Positions 1-8,276 are shown, counted from the stretch's first letter. The stretch is 64,000 nucleotides of DNA from Desulfobacca sp. (GCA_020725545.1 DYEV01000027.1:184415-248414), one strand, 5' to 3'. The notes: a model not told the origin generated them from the letters alone. Numbers and translations: made by a program.

Positions 1-1218
1 GAAGTCAAAGGGCTTCCCTGAGGAAGAATCTTTCAAGTATTCCACGCCCCAGAGGACGCCTTCGGCCTCCGCCCCCGGCACCAGCAGACGCACCGAATCC
101 TGGGTGCCCACGCCCAGGAAGGCGGCCTGGAAGCCGCCGCTGGTGAGCAGATCGTTCAGGGTCCGACCCTCGCCGCCGATGGGCGAGTTATAGTGGATCT
201 TGACACCCAGGCGCTGGATATAATCCACTTCCCGCTGCAGGACCGCCCGGGGCAGGCGATATTCGGGAATGCCGTAGCGCAGCCAACCCCCGGCCTCGGC
301 CGCCGCCTCAAAGATCTCCACCTGGTAGCCCTGCAGGGCCAGATGGTAGGCGCAGCTCAGACCCGAGGGCCCGGCGCCAATGATGGCTACCTTTTCCTCC
401 CGGGAAGTGATCTCCGGTATGGGCAGGGTGGCCCAATCCACCTGGTCGGCCACAAAGCGCTTCAGGCTGCAGATGGCCACCGGCTCGTCCACCTCCTGGC
501 GCCGACAGTCCGACTCGCAGGGATGGGGACAGATGCGGCCGATGGTGCCCGGCAGGGGCAGCCGCTCCATGATCAGGGCCAGGGATTCCTGGAATTTCTC
601 TGCTTTGATGAGCTGCACATAGCCCTGCACCGTCAGGTTGGCCGGACAGGCCCGCACACAGGGGGCCCGATCCAGCTTCTTGATGGCGTATTGGGCCGGA
701 ATGGCCTGGGGGAAATGCCGGTAGGCGGCATGGCGCTGCCCCAACCCTTCGTCAAAGGTGGAGGGCATGAGGACCGGGCAGGCCTCGGCACAGGCCCCGC
801 AGGCGTTGCATTTGGACGAATTGATATAGCGCGGCTCCTGACGCAGGGTCAGGGTAAACCGGCCCGGTTCCCCGGCCAGCGCCGCCGCCTCGGACTGCGT
901 GATGATCTCGATATCGGGATGGCGGGCCACCTCGATGAGTTTCGGCGAAATCAAACAGGTGGAGCAATCGTTGGTGGGAAAGGTCTTATCCAATTGGGCC
1001 ATGACGCCACCGATGGAGATATCCTTTTCCACCAGATAGACCTTAAAGCCGGCATTGGCCGCATCCATGGCAGCCTGCATACCGGAGATGCCCCCGCCGA
1101 TGACGGCCACTGCCCCGATTTTGCTCTGCTCAGTTGTTTTCCTAGTCATCGTCTGATCTACCTCTGGGTCTGCTGACGTGGGACCCCGACTCTTGCCTTT
1201 GCCTGTCCCTTTCTTCAT
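1..1218 (-). CDS. hdrA: HdrA-like heterodisulfide reductase subunit A, partial (C-terminus outside window)
   Basis: Flavin subunit of a soluble heterodisulfide-reductase complex; in this family HdrA is the FAD hub that splits or joins electron pairs. 406 residues are visible with no stop. An FAD-binding IGGGISG lies at about residues 40-46, the HdrA cysteine pair CSTC at 85-88, and a ferredoxin motif CNACGACAEACP at 137-148. From about residue 187 the protein turns into a GltD-like iron-sulfur/FAD unit (CVRACPAN, CPHPCESDC, then a second dinucleotide motif IIGAGPSG at 279-286), so this is the long HdrA form with a probable NAD(P)H module. The start ATG overlaps the hdrB stop as ATGA; ATG at 1149 is an alternative. 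Last visible gene of the regulator-hdrCBA operon. Confidence 0.93.
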   Translation of the reverse strand, partial: MKKGTGKGKSRGPTSADPEVDQTMTRKTTEQSKIGAVAVIGGGISGMQAAMDAANAGFKVYLVEKDISIGGVMAQLDKTFPTNDCSTCLISPKLIEVARHPDIEIITQSEAAALAGEPGRFTLTLRQEPRYINSSKCNACGACAEACPVLMPSTFDEGLGQRHAAYRHFPQAIPAQYAIKKLDRAPCVRACPANLTVQGYVQLIKAEKFQESLALIMERLPLPGTIGRICPHPCESDCRRQEVDEPVAICSLKRFVADQVDWATLPIPEITSREEKVAIIGAGPSGLSCAYHLALQGYQVEIFEAAAEAGGWLRYGIPEYRLPRAVLQREVDYIQRLGVKIHYNSPIGGEGRTLNDLLTSGGFQAAFLGVGTQDSVRLLVPGAEAEGVLWGVEYLKDSSSGKPFDF

Positions 1219-2051
1219 AACAGCCCCCGTTTCTGGAGCAGCGGCCGGGGGTCCACCAGGTGCCGGGACAACCACTTGGCCGTGTCCGTATGCCCCATGG
1301 CCAGGCCCATAAGTTCGGTAAAATAGAACACTGGCAGATAATACTTTTTACCGGCCTGCTTGGAGATACGTTCCTGAGACATATCCAGGTTGGCCTGACA
1401 CATCTGACAGGAGACCACAAAACACTCCGCCCCTGCGGCCAAGGCCCGGTCATAGAGGCGGCGCACCAGGGTGTCCACCAAATCCGGCCGGGCCAGAGTC
1501 AGGCCGGCGCCGCAGCAATCGGTTTTATAGGACCAATCCAGGGGTTCGGCCTGCAGCACGGTGAGGAGCTTCTCCATGTTCTGGGGATTTTCGTAATCAA
1601 GCTTATCGGTAATGGCCGGCGGCCGGGAGGCCAGGCAGCCATAATACCCCACCGCCTTGAGCCCTTTGAGGGGCCGCCTGACCTTTTTGGCCAAGGTCTG
1701 CAAGAAAGAGGGCTGGGTCAGAAAATCCAGCAGGTCCCAGATTTTTTTATCTAAGGGAGTCTGGCCGGTTTCCTTCTCGGCCTCCTTCTCTGCGGCCTTG
1801 AGCCGGTTGAAACAGAGGGCACAGGGCACCACCACGTCCAGACCGGCCTTTTTGGCCAGGCCCAGGTTGCGGGCCGGCAATTCATAGGAGAGGCGGTGGC
1901 TCAGGCTGTGGGCCGCACTGGCACCACAGCAGCTCCAATCCTCCAACTCCGCCAACTCCAAGTCCAATAAGGGGCTTACCCCCGCAATGGAGGCGGCATA
2001 ATCCGCGGCGGTGCCTTCCAAAGAACATCCGGGATAATAGGATACCTTCAT
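1215..2051 (-). CDS. hdrB: HdrB-like heterodisulfide reductase subunit B
   Basis: Catalytic subunit of the Hdr complex, 278 residues. It carries two CCG-type cysteine domains that in this family bind the noncubane iron-sulfur clusters reducing the disulfide. Visible pieces: YYPGC near residue 9, SCCGAS near 40, a CALC pair, YYGC, then DCCGAG and CQMC in the C-terminal half. The length is typical. The gene starts 8 bases after the hdrC stop and its own stop overlaps the hdrA start by four bases, so hdrC-B-A are translationally coupled. In sulfate reducers the physiological disulfide or thiol partner (for example DsrC) is inferred, not shown here. Confidence 0.93.
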   Translation of the reverse strand: MKVSYYPGCSLEGTAADYAASIAGVSPLLDLELAELEDWSCCGASAAHSLSHRLSYELPARNLGLAKKAGLDVVVPCALCFNRLKAAEKEAEKETGQTPLDKKIWDLLDFLTQPSFLQTLAKKVRRPLKGLKAVGYYGCLASRPPAITDKLDYENPQNMEKLLTVLQAEPLDWSYKTDCCGAGLTLARPDLVDTLVRRLYDRALAAGAECFVVSCQMCQANLDMSQERISKQAGKKYYLPVFYFTELMGLAMGHTDTAKWLSRHLVDPRPLLQKRGLL

Positions 2052-2059
2052 GGCTCTCT

Positions 2060-2641
2060 TCAGACCCCCGCGCGCTGAAAGATTGACTGAATCTCGCCCT
2101 TGCCTTTGATGACCGGCGGCCGTCCCAGACGCAGACGGCGCCGTTTGAAGAGGGCCAACCCCAGCTTGGCGTTGTCCAATAATTCTTTGAGATTAGGCTG
2201 GCGCCGGAGCTTATAGATCAGAAACCGCTGCATCAGGGCCATTTCTGACAGACGCCCGCCCGCCTTGCGGATGCTCTCCAAAAAGAAACGATGGGCCGTG
2301 GCCACCTCGGGCTGGTCCACTGCCGCCTTCTGCTTCAGGGCCTCTTCCTTGAGCCAATCCATCACCCCGGCGATGTCAATGCCGTTGGGACACCGGGTAG
2401 TGCAGGTCACACAGGAAGCACAAACCCAGATGGTCCGAGAGCCCAACAACCGCTCCATCTGCCCTAAGAGGGCCAACCGGATGACCTGATCGGGCAGCAG
2501 ATCCATAGCAAAAGTAAGAGGACAGCCGGCCGAACATTTTTTACACTGATAACAGGCCGACACCGAGATGGCGGTGGTTTCTGCCAAACGGCTTGCCAAA
2601 TGAGTGGCCGGCATCAGCGGCTGCATTTGTGGTATATTCAT
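2060..2641 (-). CDS. hdrC: HdrC-like iron-sulfur subunit
   Basis: Electron-transfer subunit linking HdrA and HdrB, 193 residues from the chosen start. Two complete [4Fe-4S] motifs are visible, CYQCKKCSAGCP and CASCVTCTTRCP, as expected for HdrC. The frame stays open upstream to 2803, but that extension is not protein-like; ATG at 2641 has a GGAG about ten bases upstream and begins MNIPQMQPL. The gene is followed directly by hdrB. A weaker sigma-54-like site lies about 100 bases upstream (2741-2756), so hdrCBA might be transcribed separately from the regulator gene as well as with it. Confidence 0.92.
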   Translation of the reverse strand: MNIPQMQPLMPATHLASRLAETTAISVSACYQCKKCSAGCPLTFAMDLLPDQVIRLALLGQMERLLGSRTIWVCASCVTCTTRCPNGIDIAGVMDWLKEEALKQKAAVDQPEVATAHRFFLESIRKAGGRLSEMALMQRFLIYKLRRQPNLKELLDNAKLGLALFKRRRLRLGRPPVIKGKGEIQSIFQRAGV

Positions 2642-2740
2642 GAAACCCTGCTCCTGCGTCGTCAGGCCCCGTCCGAGCTTTACCTCAGCCCGAAACCGGC
2701 CGCAGAGATTATCTTTTGAGCAATCTTTGCCTTGTTTGAT

Positions 2741-2756
2741 TGCATAACCTGTACCA
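2741..2756 (-). promoter_or_regulatory. possible second sigma-54 promoter upstream of hdrC
   Basis: Read on the minus strand the site is TGGTACAGGTTATGCA. The GG and GC doublets are 12 bases apart, as in -24/-12 promoters. It deviates from TGGCAC-N5-TTGC at two positions. Start of transcription would fall about 90 bases before the hdrC ATG. Confidence 0.4.
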
Positions 2757-2900
2757 AAAATGGAATTTCGTGGGAGGCGGCCGTATTCCTGACATTTGTT
2801 CACCTCATGAAAAGCAACCGATTAATTTTCTGTAGTATTCTTCAACAGGGCGTTATTGCGATTTATTTAGTATATTGATATCATTAATTATTTTTGGTGC

Positions 2901-3347
2901 TTAATATTTCAACAGAGGTGTTGGCATATTATCCCTTGGCCCCCCGTCTTTACCCCGCCCGGCCAGGACCCGCTGGATACAGGCGGTGATTTCTTCCTCG
3001 GTAAAGGGTTTTTCCAGATAATCAGCGGTTCCCAAGCGCAGGGCGGCAAGAGCTGTGGCCAACGAACTATAGCCGGTAATGACGATGACCGGTACTGGCG
3101 GGTGCTGCACCCTTGCCTGCCGCACCACCTCTAAACCGTCCATATCCGGCAGATAGAGGTCGGCCAACAGGAGGTCAAAGGATGTCTGGGCCAACAATTC
3201 CAAGGCCCGTTGGCCGGTGGCGGCCCACGCCACCTGGTAGCCGGCCTCCCGGAGAACCATCTGCAGGGCGGTGGCCACATGGACCTCGTCTTCCAAGAGC
3301 AGGATCTGCACCAGACCCTGAGACGCTGATGGAGTGGCAACGGACAT
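2901..3347 (-). CDS. single-domain response regulator (receiver only)
   Basis: Phosphoacceptor protein of the CheY/receiver type, about 148 residues with no DNA-binding or enzymatic output domain. The acidic pair in LLLEDE, the phosphorylation site in LLLADLYLPDMDG, the switch region VIVITG and the conserved lysine in YLEKPF are all present. ATG at 3347 or GTG at 3350 can be the start. It is the first gene after the sigma-54 promoter and is followed, after a 260-base gap, by hdrCBA. No cognate kinase is adjacent; the only histidine kinase in the window lies at 21.3 kb. A role in signalling redox or substrate state to hdr expression is inference. Confidence 0.85.
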   Translation of the reverse strand: MSVATPSASQGLVQILLLEDEVHVATALQMVLREAGYQVAWAATGQRALELLAQTSFDLLLADLYLPDMDGLEVVRQARVQHPPVPVIVITGYSSLATALAALRLGTADYLEKPFTEEEITACIQRVLAGRGKDGGPRDNMPTPLLKY

Positions 3348-3394
3348 CACAATGGCTCAATCTCCTGGCGAAAGTACATTCTCCTCCTTACTCC

Positions 3395-3410
3395 AGCAAT
3401 CATCATGCCA
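3395..3410 (-). promoter_or_regulatory. sigma-54 (-24/-12) promoter of the regulator-hdr operon
   Basis: The minus-strand sequence TGGCATGATGATTGCT differs from the sigma-54 consensus TGGCACG-N4-TTGCT at one key base, and the GG and GC doublets are exactly 12 bases apart. Predicted transcription start is near 3384, about 35 bases before the response-regulator start. Sigma-54 promoters need an enhancer-binding activator bound upstream; the inverted repeats at 3483-3500 and 3562-3590 sit at suitable distances (about 100 and 190 bases). Confidence 0.72.
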
Positions 3411-3482
3411 TTCCCGGCTGATAGATATCCCATTATAGTTATTGATTTTTTACTAAGGGGAAGGAGTTTGTCGGAGGAGGTT

Positions 3483-3500
3483 CGTATAATTATTTATACG
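3483..3500. repeat. inverted repeat CGTATAA-N4-TTATACG (candidate activator site)
   Basis: CGTATAA at 3483-3489 faces TTATACG at 3494-3500; the half-sites are 11 bases apart, about one helical turn. It lies about 100 bases upstream of the predicted sigma-54 start point. Confidence 0.6.
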
Positions 3501-3561
3501 ACCTCTTTTCTTCTGGAAGAAAAAATATAAATAAAATCAAATTGTTGAAGTTGTATATAAT

Positions 3562-3590
3562 CTTATACGGTCAGAAGCCGGCCGTATAAG
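3562..3590. repeat. inverted repeat CTTATACGG-N11-CCGTATAAG (candidate activator site)
   Basis: A perfect 9-base inverted repeat, 3562-3570 against 3582-3590, whose TTATACG core is the same as in the pair at 3483-3500. The half-sites are 20 bases apart, about two helical turns. The shared core in four copies suggests one binding protein. Confidence 0.6.
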
Positions 3591-3652
3591 TGGTAATCGC
3601 AGGGGAAATTTCTCCTTCAACTGAGGGAAGGGCGCCTGTTCCACCTCTCTTT

Positions 3653-3687
3653 TGAAAAAATTGGGGGCAGGCTTTTCTGCCTGCCCC
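3653..3687 (-). terminator. intrinsic terminator of the fdhA-nuoEF operon
   Basis: Perfect 9-base stem GGGGCAGGC / GCCTGCCCC (3664-3672 with 3679-3687) and a six-base loop. On the minus strand it is followed by AATTTTTT. It lies 36 bases beyond the stop of the NuoE-NuoF fusion gene. Confidence 0.88.
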
Positions 3688-3723
3688 GTTGCTCATTTAT
3701 TTCTTAGAGAACCCTGGTTCTTT

Positions 3724-5568
3724 TTAGCCAATCTGGCACACCCCGTGGGTGCACTTGCCGCTGATGTGGTCCTCGAACTCCTGGCGGAAGTGTTTCAGCA
3801 GGCTCATGAGGGGCGCCGGCGCGGTCTGACCCAGGGGGCAGAAGGAGGCGTCCATCAGGGTCTGGGCCAGGCTTTCCAGGAACTCCAGGTCGCCGGGCTG
3901 GCCCTTGCCCTCCCAGATGCGGGTCAGGGTTTTGAGGAGCTGCGGCGTGCCTTCCCGGCAGGGGGTGCACTGGCCGCAGGATTCATGGGCGAAGAAGACG
4001 GCCACGGACCGGGCAAAATCCACCGCGCAGACGGACTCATCCATGACCAACATGGTGCCGGAGCCCAAGGCACCCCCCACTTTACTCATGGCAAAGTCGA
4101 TGGGCACGTCCAGGGCGTCGGCGGTGACAATGCCGGCCGAGGCGCCGCCGGTCTGGCACATCTTGAACTTGGCGCCGTTGCGCATACCGCCGCCATACTC
4201 GTCGATGAGCTGCCGCAGGGTGATGCCCACGGGTACCTCCACAATCTGCGGCGTATTGACGTGGCCGATGATCTGGTAGATCTTGGTACCGCTGGTGTCC
4301 GCAGTGCCCAGGGATTTGTACCACTCGCCGCCCTTCAGGATAATGGCCGGGACCGAGGCCAAGGTCTCCACATTGTTGACGATGGTGGGTTTGCCCCACA
4401 GACCGGCCACGCCCGGGAAAGGCGGCTTGGCGCGGGGATAGCCCCGCTTGCCTTCGATGGATTCGATAAGCGCGGTTTCCTCGCCGCAGATGTAGCAGCC
4501 GAACCCCGAACGCACTTCGATATCAAAGGAGAAATTGGTGCCGAAAAGGTTGTTACCCAGACACCCCTTGGCCCGGGCCTGTTCAATGGCCGTATTGAGT
4601 CGGTGCTTGCAGAGGTAATATTCACCCCGGCAGTAGATGTAGCCCTTGTTGGCGCCCACGGCAAAGCCGGCGATGGCCATACCTTCCAGGACCTTGTGGG
4701 GGTCGCCCTCCACGATGTAGCGGTCCTTGATGGTCCCCGGTTCGCCTTCGTCCAGGTTGCAGATGATGTATTTCTGGGGCACCTCCAGCGGCCGGGTGAA
4801 AGACCACTTCAGCCCTGCGGGGAAGCCGGCGCCGCCCCGGCCCCGCAGCCCCGAGGTCTTGACTTCTTCCACCACCTGCTCCGGGGTCAGGCTGGTAACG
4901 GCCTTTTTCAGGGCTTCGTAGCCGCCTTTGGCCAGATAATCTTCGATCTTCTCCGGATCGATGACGCCCACGTTGTTCAGGAGCACCATCTCCCCCGGCG
5001 GCTGTTTATAGCTCCGGAAGTCTTTGGTGCTGTACGGCAGCTTCTTATAATCCGGGGCCTTGCCGGCCCGGTAGTCGGCGATGATCTGGCGGATCTTGTC
5101 TTTGGTGAGGTTGCCATGCACCACTTCGTTGATCTGCATGGCCGGGGCCACTTCGCAGACCCCCAGGCAGGCGCTGGTTTCCAAGGTAAACAGCCCATCT
5201 TTGGTGGTGTGGTGCAGGCGCACCCCCAGCTCTGCCTGCATGAACTCCAGGAGGTTGTCGGCGCCCTGGACATGGCAAGGGGGCGACTCGCAGAAGCGGA
5301 TGACGTACTTGCCCTTGGGCCGCCAGGTGTACATGGAGTAAAAGCTCATGACGCCAAAGACGTCGCTGCCGGGCACATTCAGGCCAGTGGCGATGCGCTC
5401 CTGGACGGCCGGCGGCAGGAAGCCGATGGCGTCCTGGACCGCCTGCAGCACCGGCATGAGGTTGCCGGGCATGTCTTTGTAACAGTCAATAATACTATCT
5501 ACCTTGGCCCACTGCTCCGGGGTCAACTCCGGCAGCGGGGCGCTGTGGTATTGGCATTGTGCGGTCAT
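3724..5568 (-). CDS. NuoE-NuoF fusion, NADH-binding diaphorase subunit of a formate dehydrogenase
   Basis: 614 residues. Residues 1-165 are a NuoE/24-kDa thioredoxin-like [2Fe-2S] domain with the four ligands C93, C98, C134 and C138. The rest is NuoF/51-kDa: the FMN/NADH glycine-rich segment GRGGAGFPAG and the [4Fe-4S] motif ESCGQCTPCREG near the C-terminus. The protein would oxidise or reduce NAD(H). It lies 14 bases downstream of the fdhA-like gene and is closed by a strong terminator, so the two form one operon. The NuoE and NuoF units are normally separate proteins; no stop or frameshift separates them here. NAD-linked, possibly bifurcating, formate oxidation is the best reading. Confidence 0.93.
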   Translation of the reverse strand: MTAQCQYHSAPLPELTPEQWAKVDSIIDCYKDMPGNLMPVLQAVQDAIGFLPPAVQERIATGLNVPGSDVFGVMSFYSMYTWRPKGKYVIRFCESPPCHVQGADNLLEFMQAELGVRLHHTTKDGLFTLETSACLGVCEVAPAMQINEVVHGNLTKDKIRQIIADYRAGKAPDYKKLPYSTKDFRSYKQPPGEMVLLNNVGVIDPEKIEDYLAKGGYEALKKAVTSLTPEQVVEEVKTSGLRGRGGAGFPAGLKWSFTRPLEVPQKYIICNLDEGEPGTIKDRYIVEGDPHKVLEGMAIAGFAVGANKGYIYCRGEYYLCKHRLNTAIEQARAKGCLGNNLFGTNFSFDIEVRSGFGCYICGEETALIESIEGKRGYPRAKPPFPGVAGLWGKPTIVNNVETLASVPAIILKGGEWYKSLGTADTSGTKIYQIIGHVNTPQIVEVPVGITLRQLIDEYGGGMRNGAKFKMCQTGGASAGIVTADALDVPIDFAMSKVGGALGSGTMLVMDESVCAVDFARSVAVFFAHESCGQCTPCREGTPQLLKTLTRIWEGKGQPGDLEFLESLAQTLMDASFCPLGQTAPAPLMSLLKHFRQEFEDHISGKCTHGVCQIG

Positions 5569-5582
5569 GATGGCGGCCCTCC

Positions 5583-8276
5583 TTACGCCTTCTCGATCTG
5601 CACGGCGCAGACCTTGTATTCAGGAATCTTGCACACCGGATCTAAGGCAGCGTTGGTCAGCCGGTTGGCCGCCGCCTCGGCAAAGTGGAACGGCACAAAG
5701 ACGGTGCCGGGGACGGCTTTGGGCGATACCTGGGCTTTGGCAATGATTTCTCCGCGGCGAGTCCTGACTTTCACCTGATCTCCGGTAGCGATGCCATAGG
5801 TCCGGGCATCCAGGTCGGAGATTTCCACCTGGCAGTCGGGAGCCTTTTCCACCAGGCCGGTGGCTTTGCGGCTCATGGTACCCGTGTGGTAATGATAGAG
5901 GATACGTCCGGTGGTGAGATAGAGAGGATACTCGGCATCGGGCATTTCCGCCGGATCTTTGTGGTCGACGGCAGCAAAGAGCCCTAGGCCCCGGGCAAAC
6001 TTGTCTTTATGAAGGAAGACGGTGCCAGGGTGGTCTTCCGTGGGGCAGGGCCACTGAATGCCGCCGGACTCCAGCCGTTTATAGGTGATTCCGGCATAGG
6101 AAGGTGTGACCTTTCTGATTTCTTCAAAAATCTCCTGCGGATTGGCATAATTCATGGGATACCCCATGCGGTTGGAAATTTCGGCGATGATCTGCCAATC
6201 CTGCTTGGCCCCCGGCAGTGGTGGGACGGCTTGGCGCACCCGGGCAACCCGACGTTCCGTGTTGCTGAAGGTGCCGTCTTTTTCCGCAAAGCTGACGCCC
6301 GGCAGCACAACGTCAGCCAACTGGGCCGTCTCTGTCAGGAAGATATCCTGGACGACCAAAAAGTCCAAGGCCTGCAATTCTTTGATGGCATGGTTCAGGT
6401 CAGCATCGGAGACGACCGGGTTTTCGCCGACAATATATAACGCCTTGATTTCTCCCTTTTTAATGGCGGGCAACATCTCCGTCGTGGTCATGCCCACATA
6501 ATCGGGCAGGCCCGTGACGCCCCAGGCATCCTCCATTTTCTTGCGATTATTAGCGTCAGTAACCACCTGATAGCCGGGGAAGACGTTGGGCAGGCCGCCC
6601 ATATCGCAGGCGCCCTGGACGTTGTTCTGGCCCCGCAGCGGATTGACGCCGCCGCCCCAGACGCCCACATTGCCGGTGAGCATGGCCAGGTTGGCCAGAG
6701 TCTTGACGTTGTCCGTCCCCACGGTGTGCTGGGTAATGCCCATACAATAGACGATGGAGGCCGGTTTGCTCTGGGCAAACAACCGAGCCGCCTGAATGAT
6801 TTGCCCAGCTGGAACGCCGCTGATCTTTTCCACGTATTCGGGGGTATATTTCTCCAGCGTTTCTTTAAGGGCCTCGAAATTCTCGGTGCGCTCCGCGATA
6901 TAAGCGGCGTCGTGGAGATTTTCCTTCAGGATAACGTGCATCATGCCATTGAAGACGGCGATGTCGGTTCCCGGTTTCTGGCGCAGCCAGAGGGTGGCAA
7001 ATTTTACCAAATCAATGCGCCGGGGCTCAATGACAATGAGCTTTTTGTTGCCATAGCGGGCCGCCCGTTTGATGCGGGCGGCGATCACCGGGTGATTTTC
7101 CGTGGTGTTGGAACCGGTGACCAGAATACATTCTGCGTCCTCCAATTCGCCGATGGAATTGGTCATCGCTCCAGAACCGAAAGAAGCGGCCAGACCGGCC
7201 ACGGTGGAGCTGTGACAGAGGCGGGCGCAGTGGTCGACATTATTGGTGCCCACCACGGCGCGCAGCAATTTCTGGAAAAGATAATTTTCTTCGTTGGTAA
7301 TCCGGGCGGAGCACCAGCCGCCGATGGTCTTGGGACCGAATTTCTCTTTGATCTCTTTTAATTTGTTGGCCACCAGATCCAGGGCCTCCTCCCAGGTGGC
7401 TTCCTGGAGCTGACCGTTCTTTTTGATCAGGGGCGTTTTGAGGCGTTCCGGATGATGCACAAACCCCATGCCGAAGCGGCCTTTGACGCAGAGGCGGCCT
7501 TCATTGGGAATGGCACGGGCGCCCATTACCTTAACGATCTTGCCGCCCCTCACCTTCAGATCCAGCTGACAGCCCACGCCGCAGTAAGGGCAGATAGTGC
7601 GCACGGTGTGCAGTTCCCAGGGCCGCCCCTGGCCGATGGCGTTCTTGTCCAGGAGAGCCCCCACGGGACAGGCCTGGACGCAGGACCCGCAGAAGACGCA
7701 GTCCGATTCAATATAGGTCTTGTCGGCCTTGGCCACGATCTTGTTGTGGTGCCCCCGGTAGCCGATCTGGATGGCCAGGTTCACCTGCCGCTCATTGCAG
7801 GCCCGCACACAGCGGCCACACATGACGCATTTCGCAAAATCCCGGACGATCATACTATTATTGTCTTCATAATAGTATTTGGTGCCGGGCGGGTCGGCAA
7901 AGGCCGGGGTGGGCACCTGGAACCGGTAGGCCAAGCCCTGCAGCTCGCATTCGCCGTTGGCCTCGCAGATGAGGCAGTTGTGGTTGCCGGAGGCCAACAT
8001 CAAGGCGATGATGTTCCGCCGGGCCGCATTGACCCGCGGCGTCTCCGTCTGAATGACCATCCCTGGCGTGGCTGCCGTGGCGCAGGCCGGGGCCAAGGTC
8101 CGCCAGCCCTCCACCTCCACCACGCAGACCCGGCAGGAGCCGGTGGGTTTGGTTCCCTGCATATAGCAGAGCGTGGGGATGGTGTAGATACCGGCCGCCC
8201 GAGCCACGTCCAGGATGGTCTGCCCGGTTTGCAATTCGACGGTCTTGCCGTCTATGGTTACTGTGGGAGTGCTCAT
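5583..8276 (-). CDS. fdhA: formate dehydrogenase catalytic subunit with NuoG-like N-terminus (Cys form)
   Basis: 897 residues from ATG 8276, which has GGAGG 11 bases upstream; the open frame to 8345 is not needed. The N-terminus is a plant-type [2Fe-2S] ferredoxin/NuoG unit, followed by NHNCLICEANGECELQ, two [4Fe-4S] motifs (CVMCGRCVRAC, CVFCGSCVQAC), and the molybdopterin domain with its own CPYCGVGC cluster. The metal-binding position matching selenocysteine 140 of E. coli FdhF is Cys354 (codon TGT, 7215-7217) within DHCARLCHSS, so no selenocysteine is used. It oxidises formate to CO2 in the cytoplasm and passes electrons to the NuoE-NuoF partner encoded next. CO2 reduction in reverse is possible. 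Confidence 0.93.
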   Translation of the reverse strand: MSTPTVTIDGKTVELQTGQTILDVARAAGIYTIPTLCYMQGTKPTGSCRVCVVEVEGWRTLAPACATAATPGMVIQTETPRVNAARRNIIALMLASGNHNCLICEANGECELQGLAYRFQVPTPAFADPPGTKYYYEDNNSMIVRDFAKCVMCGRCVRACNERQVNLAIQIGYRGHHNKIVAKADKTYIESDCVFCGSCVQACPVGALLDKNAIGQGRPWELHTVRTICPYCGVGCQLDLKVRGGKIVKVMGARAIPNEGRLCVKGRFGMGFVHHPERLKTPLIKKNGQLQEATWEEALDLVANKLKEIKEKFGPKTIGGWCSARITNEENYLFQKLLRAVVGTNNVDHCARLCHSSTVAGLAASFGSGAMTNSIGELEDAECILVTGSNTTENHPVIAARIKRAARYGNKKLIVIEPRRIDLVKFATLWLRQKPGTDIAVFNGMMHVILKENLHDAAYIAERTENFEALKETLEKYTPEYVEKISGVPAGQIIQAARLFAQSKPASIVYCMGITQHTVGTDNVKTLANLAMLTGNVGVWGGGVNPLRGQNNVQGACDMGGLPNVFPGYQVVTDANNRKKMEDAWGVTGLPDYVGMTTTEMLPAIKKGEIKALYIVGENPVVSDADLNHAIKELQALDFLVVQDIFLTETAQLADVVLPGVSFAEKDGTFSNTERRVARVRQAVPPLPGAKQDWQIIAEISNRMGYPMNYANPQEIFEEIRKVTPSYAGITYKRLESGGIQWPCPTEDHPGTVFLHKDKFARGLGLFAAVDHKDPAEMPDAEYPLYLTTGRILYHYHTGTMSRKATGLVEKAPDCQVEISDLDARTYGIATGDQVKVRTRRGEIIAKAQVSPKAVPGTVFVPFHFAEAAANRLTNAALDPVCKIPEYKVCAVQIEKA

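Larger units (their letters stand above)
3348..3723. other. 376-base regulatory intergenic region
   Basis: No coding sequence. From left to right it holds a near-consensus sigma-54 promoter directed left, two AT-rich inverted-repeat pairs built on TTATACG, and the terminator of the formate dehydrogenase operon that arrives from the right. Each part is listed separately. Confidence 0.7.

Noticed and set aside
193..1176. 327-codon plus-strand frame at the left edge
   Set aside because: It lies opposite hdrA, whose visible minus-strand frame is open for 406 codons with clear flavin and iron-sulfur motifs.
3652..5778. 708-codon open frame on the plus strand, opposite the NuoE-NuoF gene
   Set aside because: It is the antisense shadow of a well-conserved gene in GC-rich sequence; the translation shows no recognisable motif.
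7215..7217. Possible selenocysteine in the formate dehydrogenase
   Set aside because: The codon at the metal-binding position is TGT (Cys) on the minus strand, not TGA, so no selenocysteine insertion is needed.
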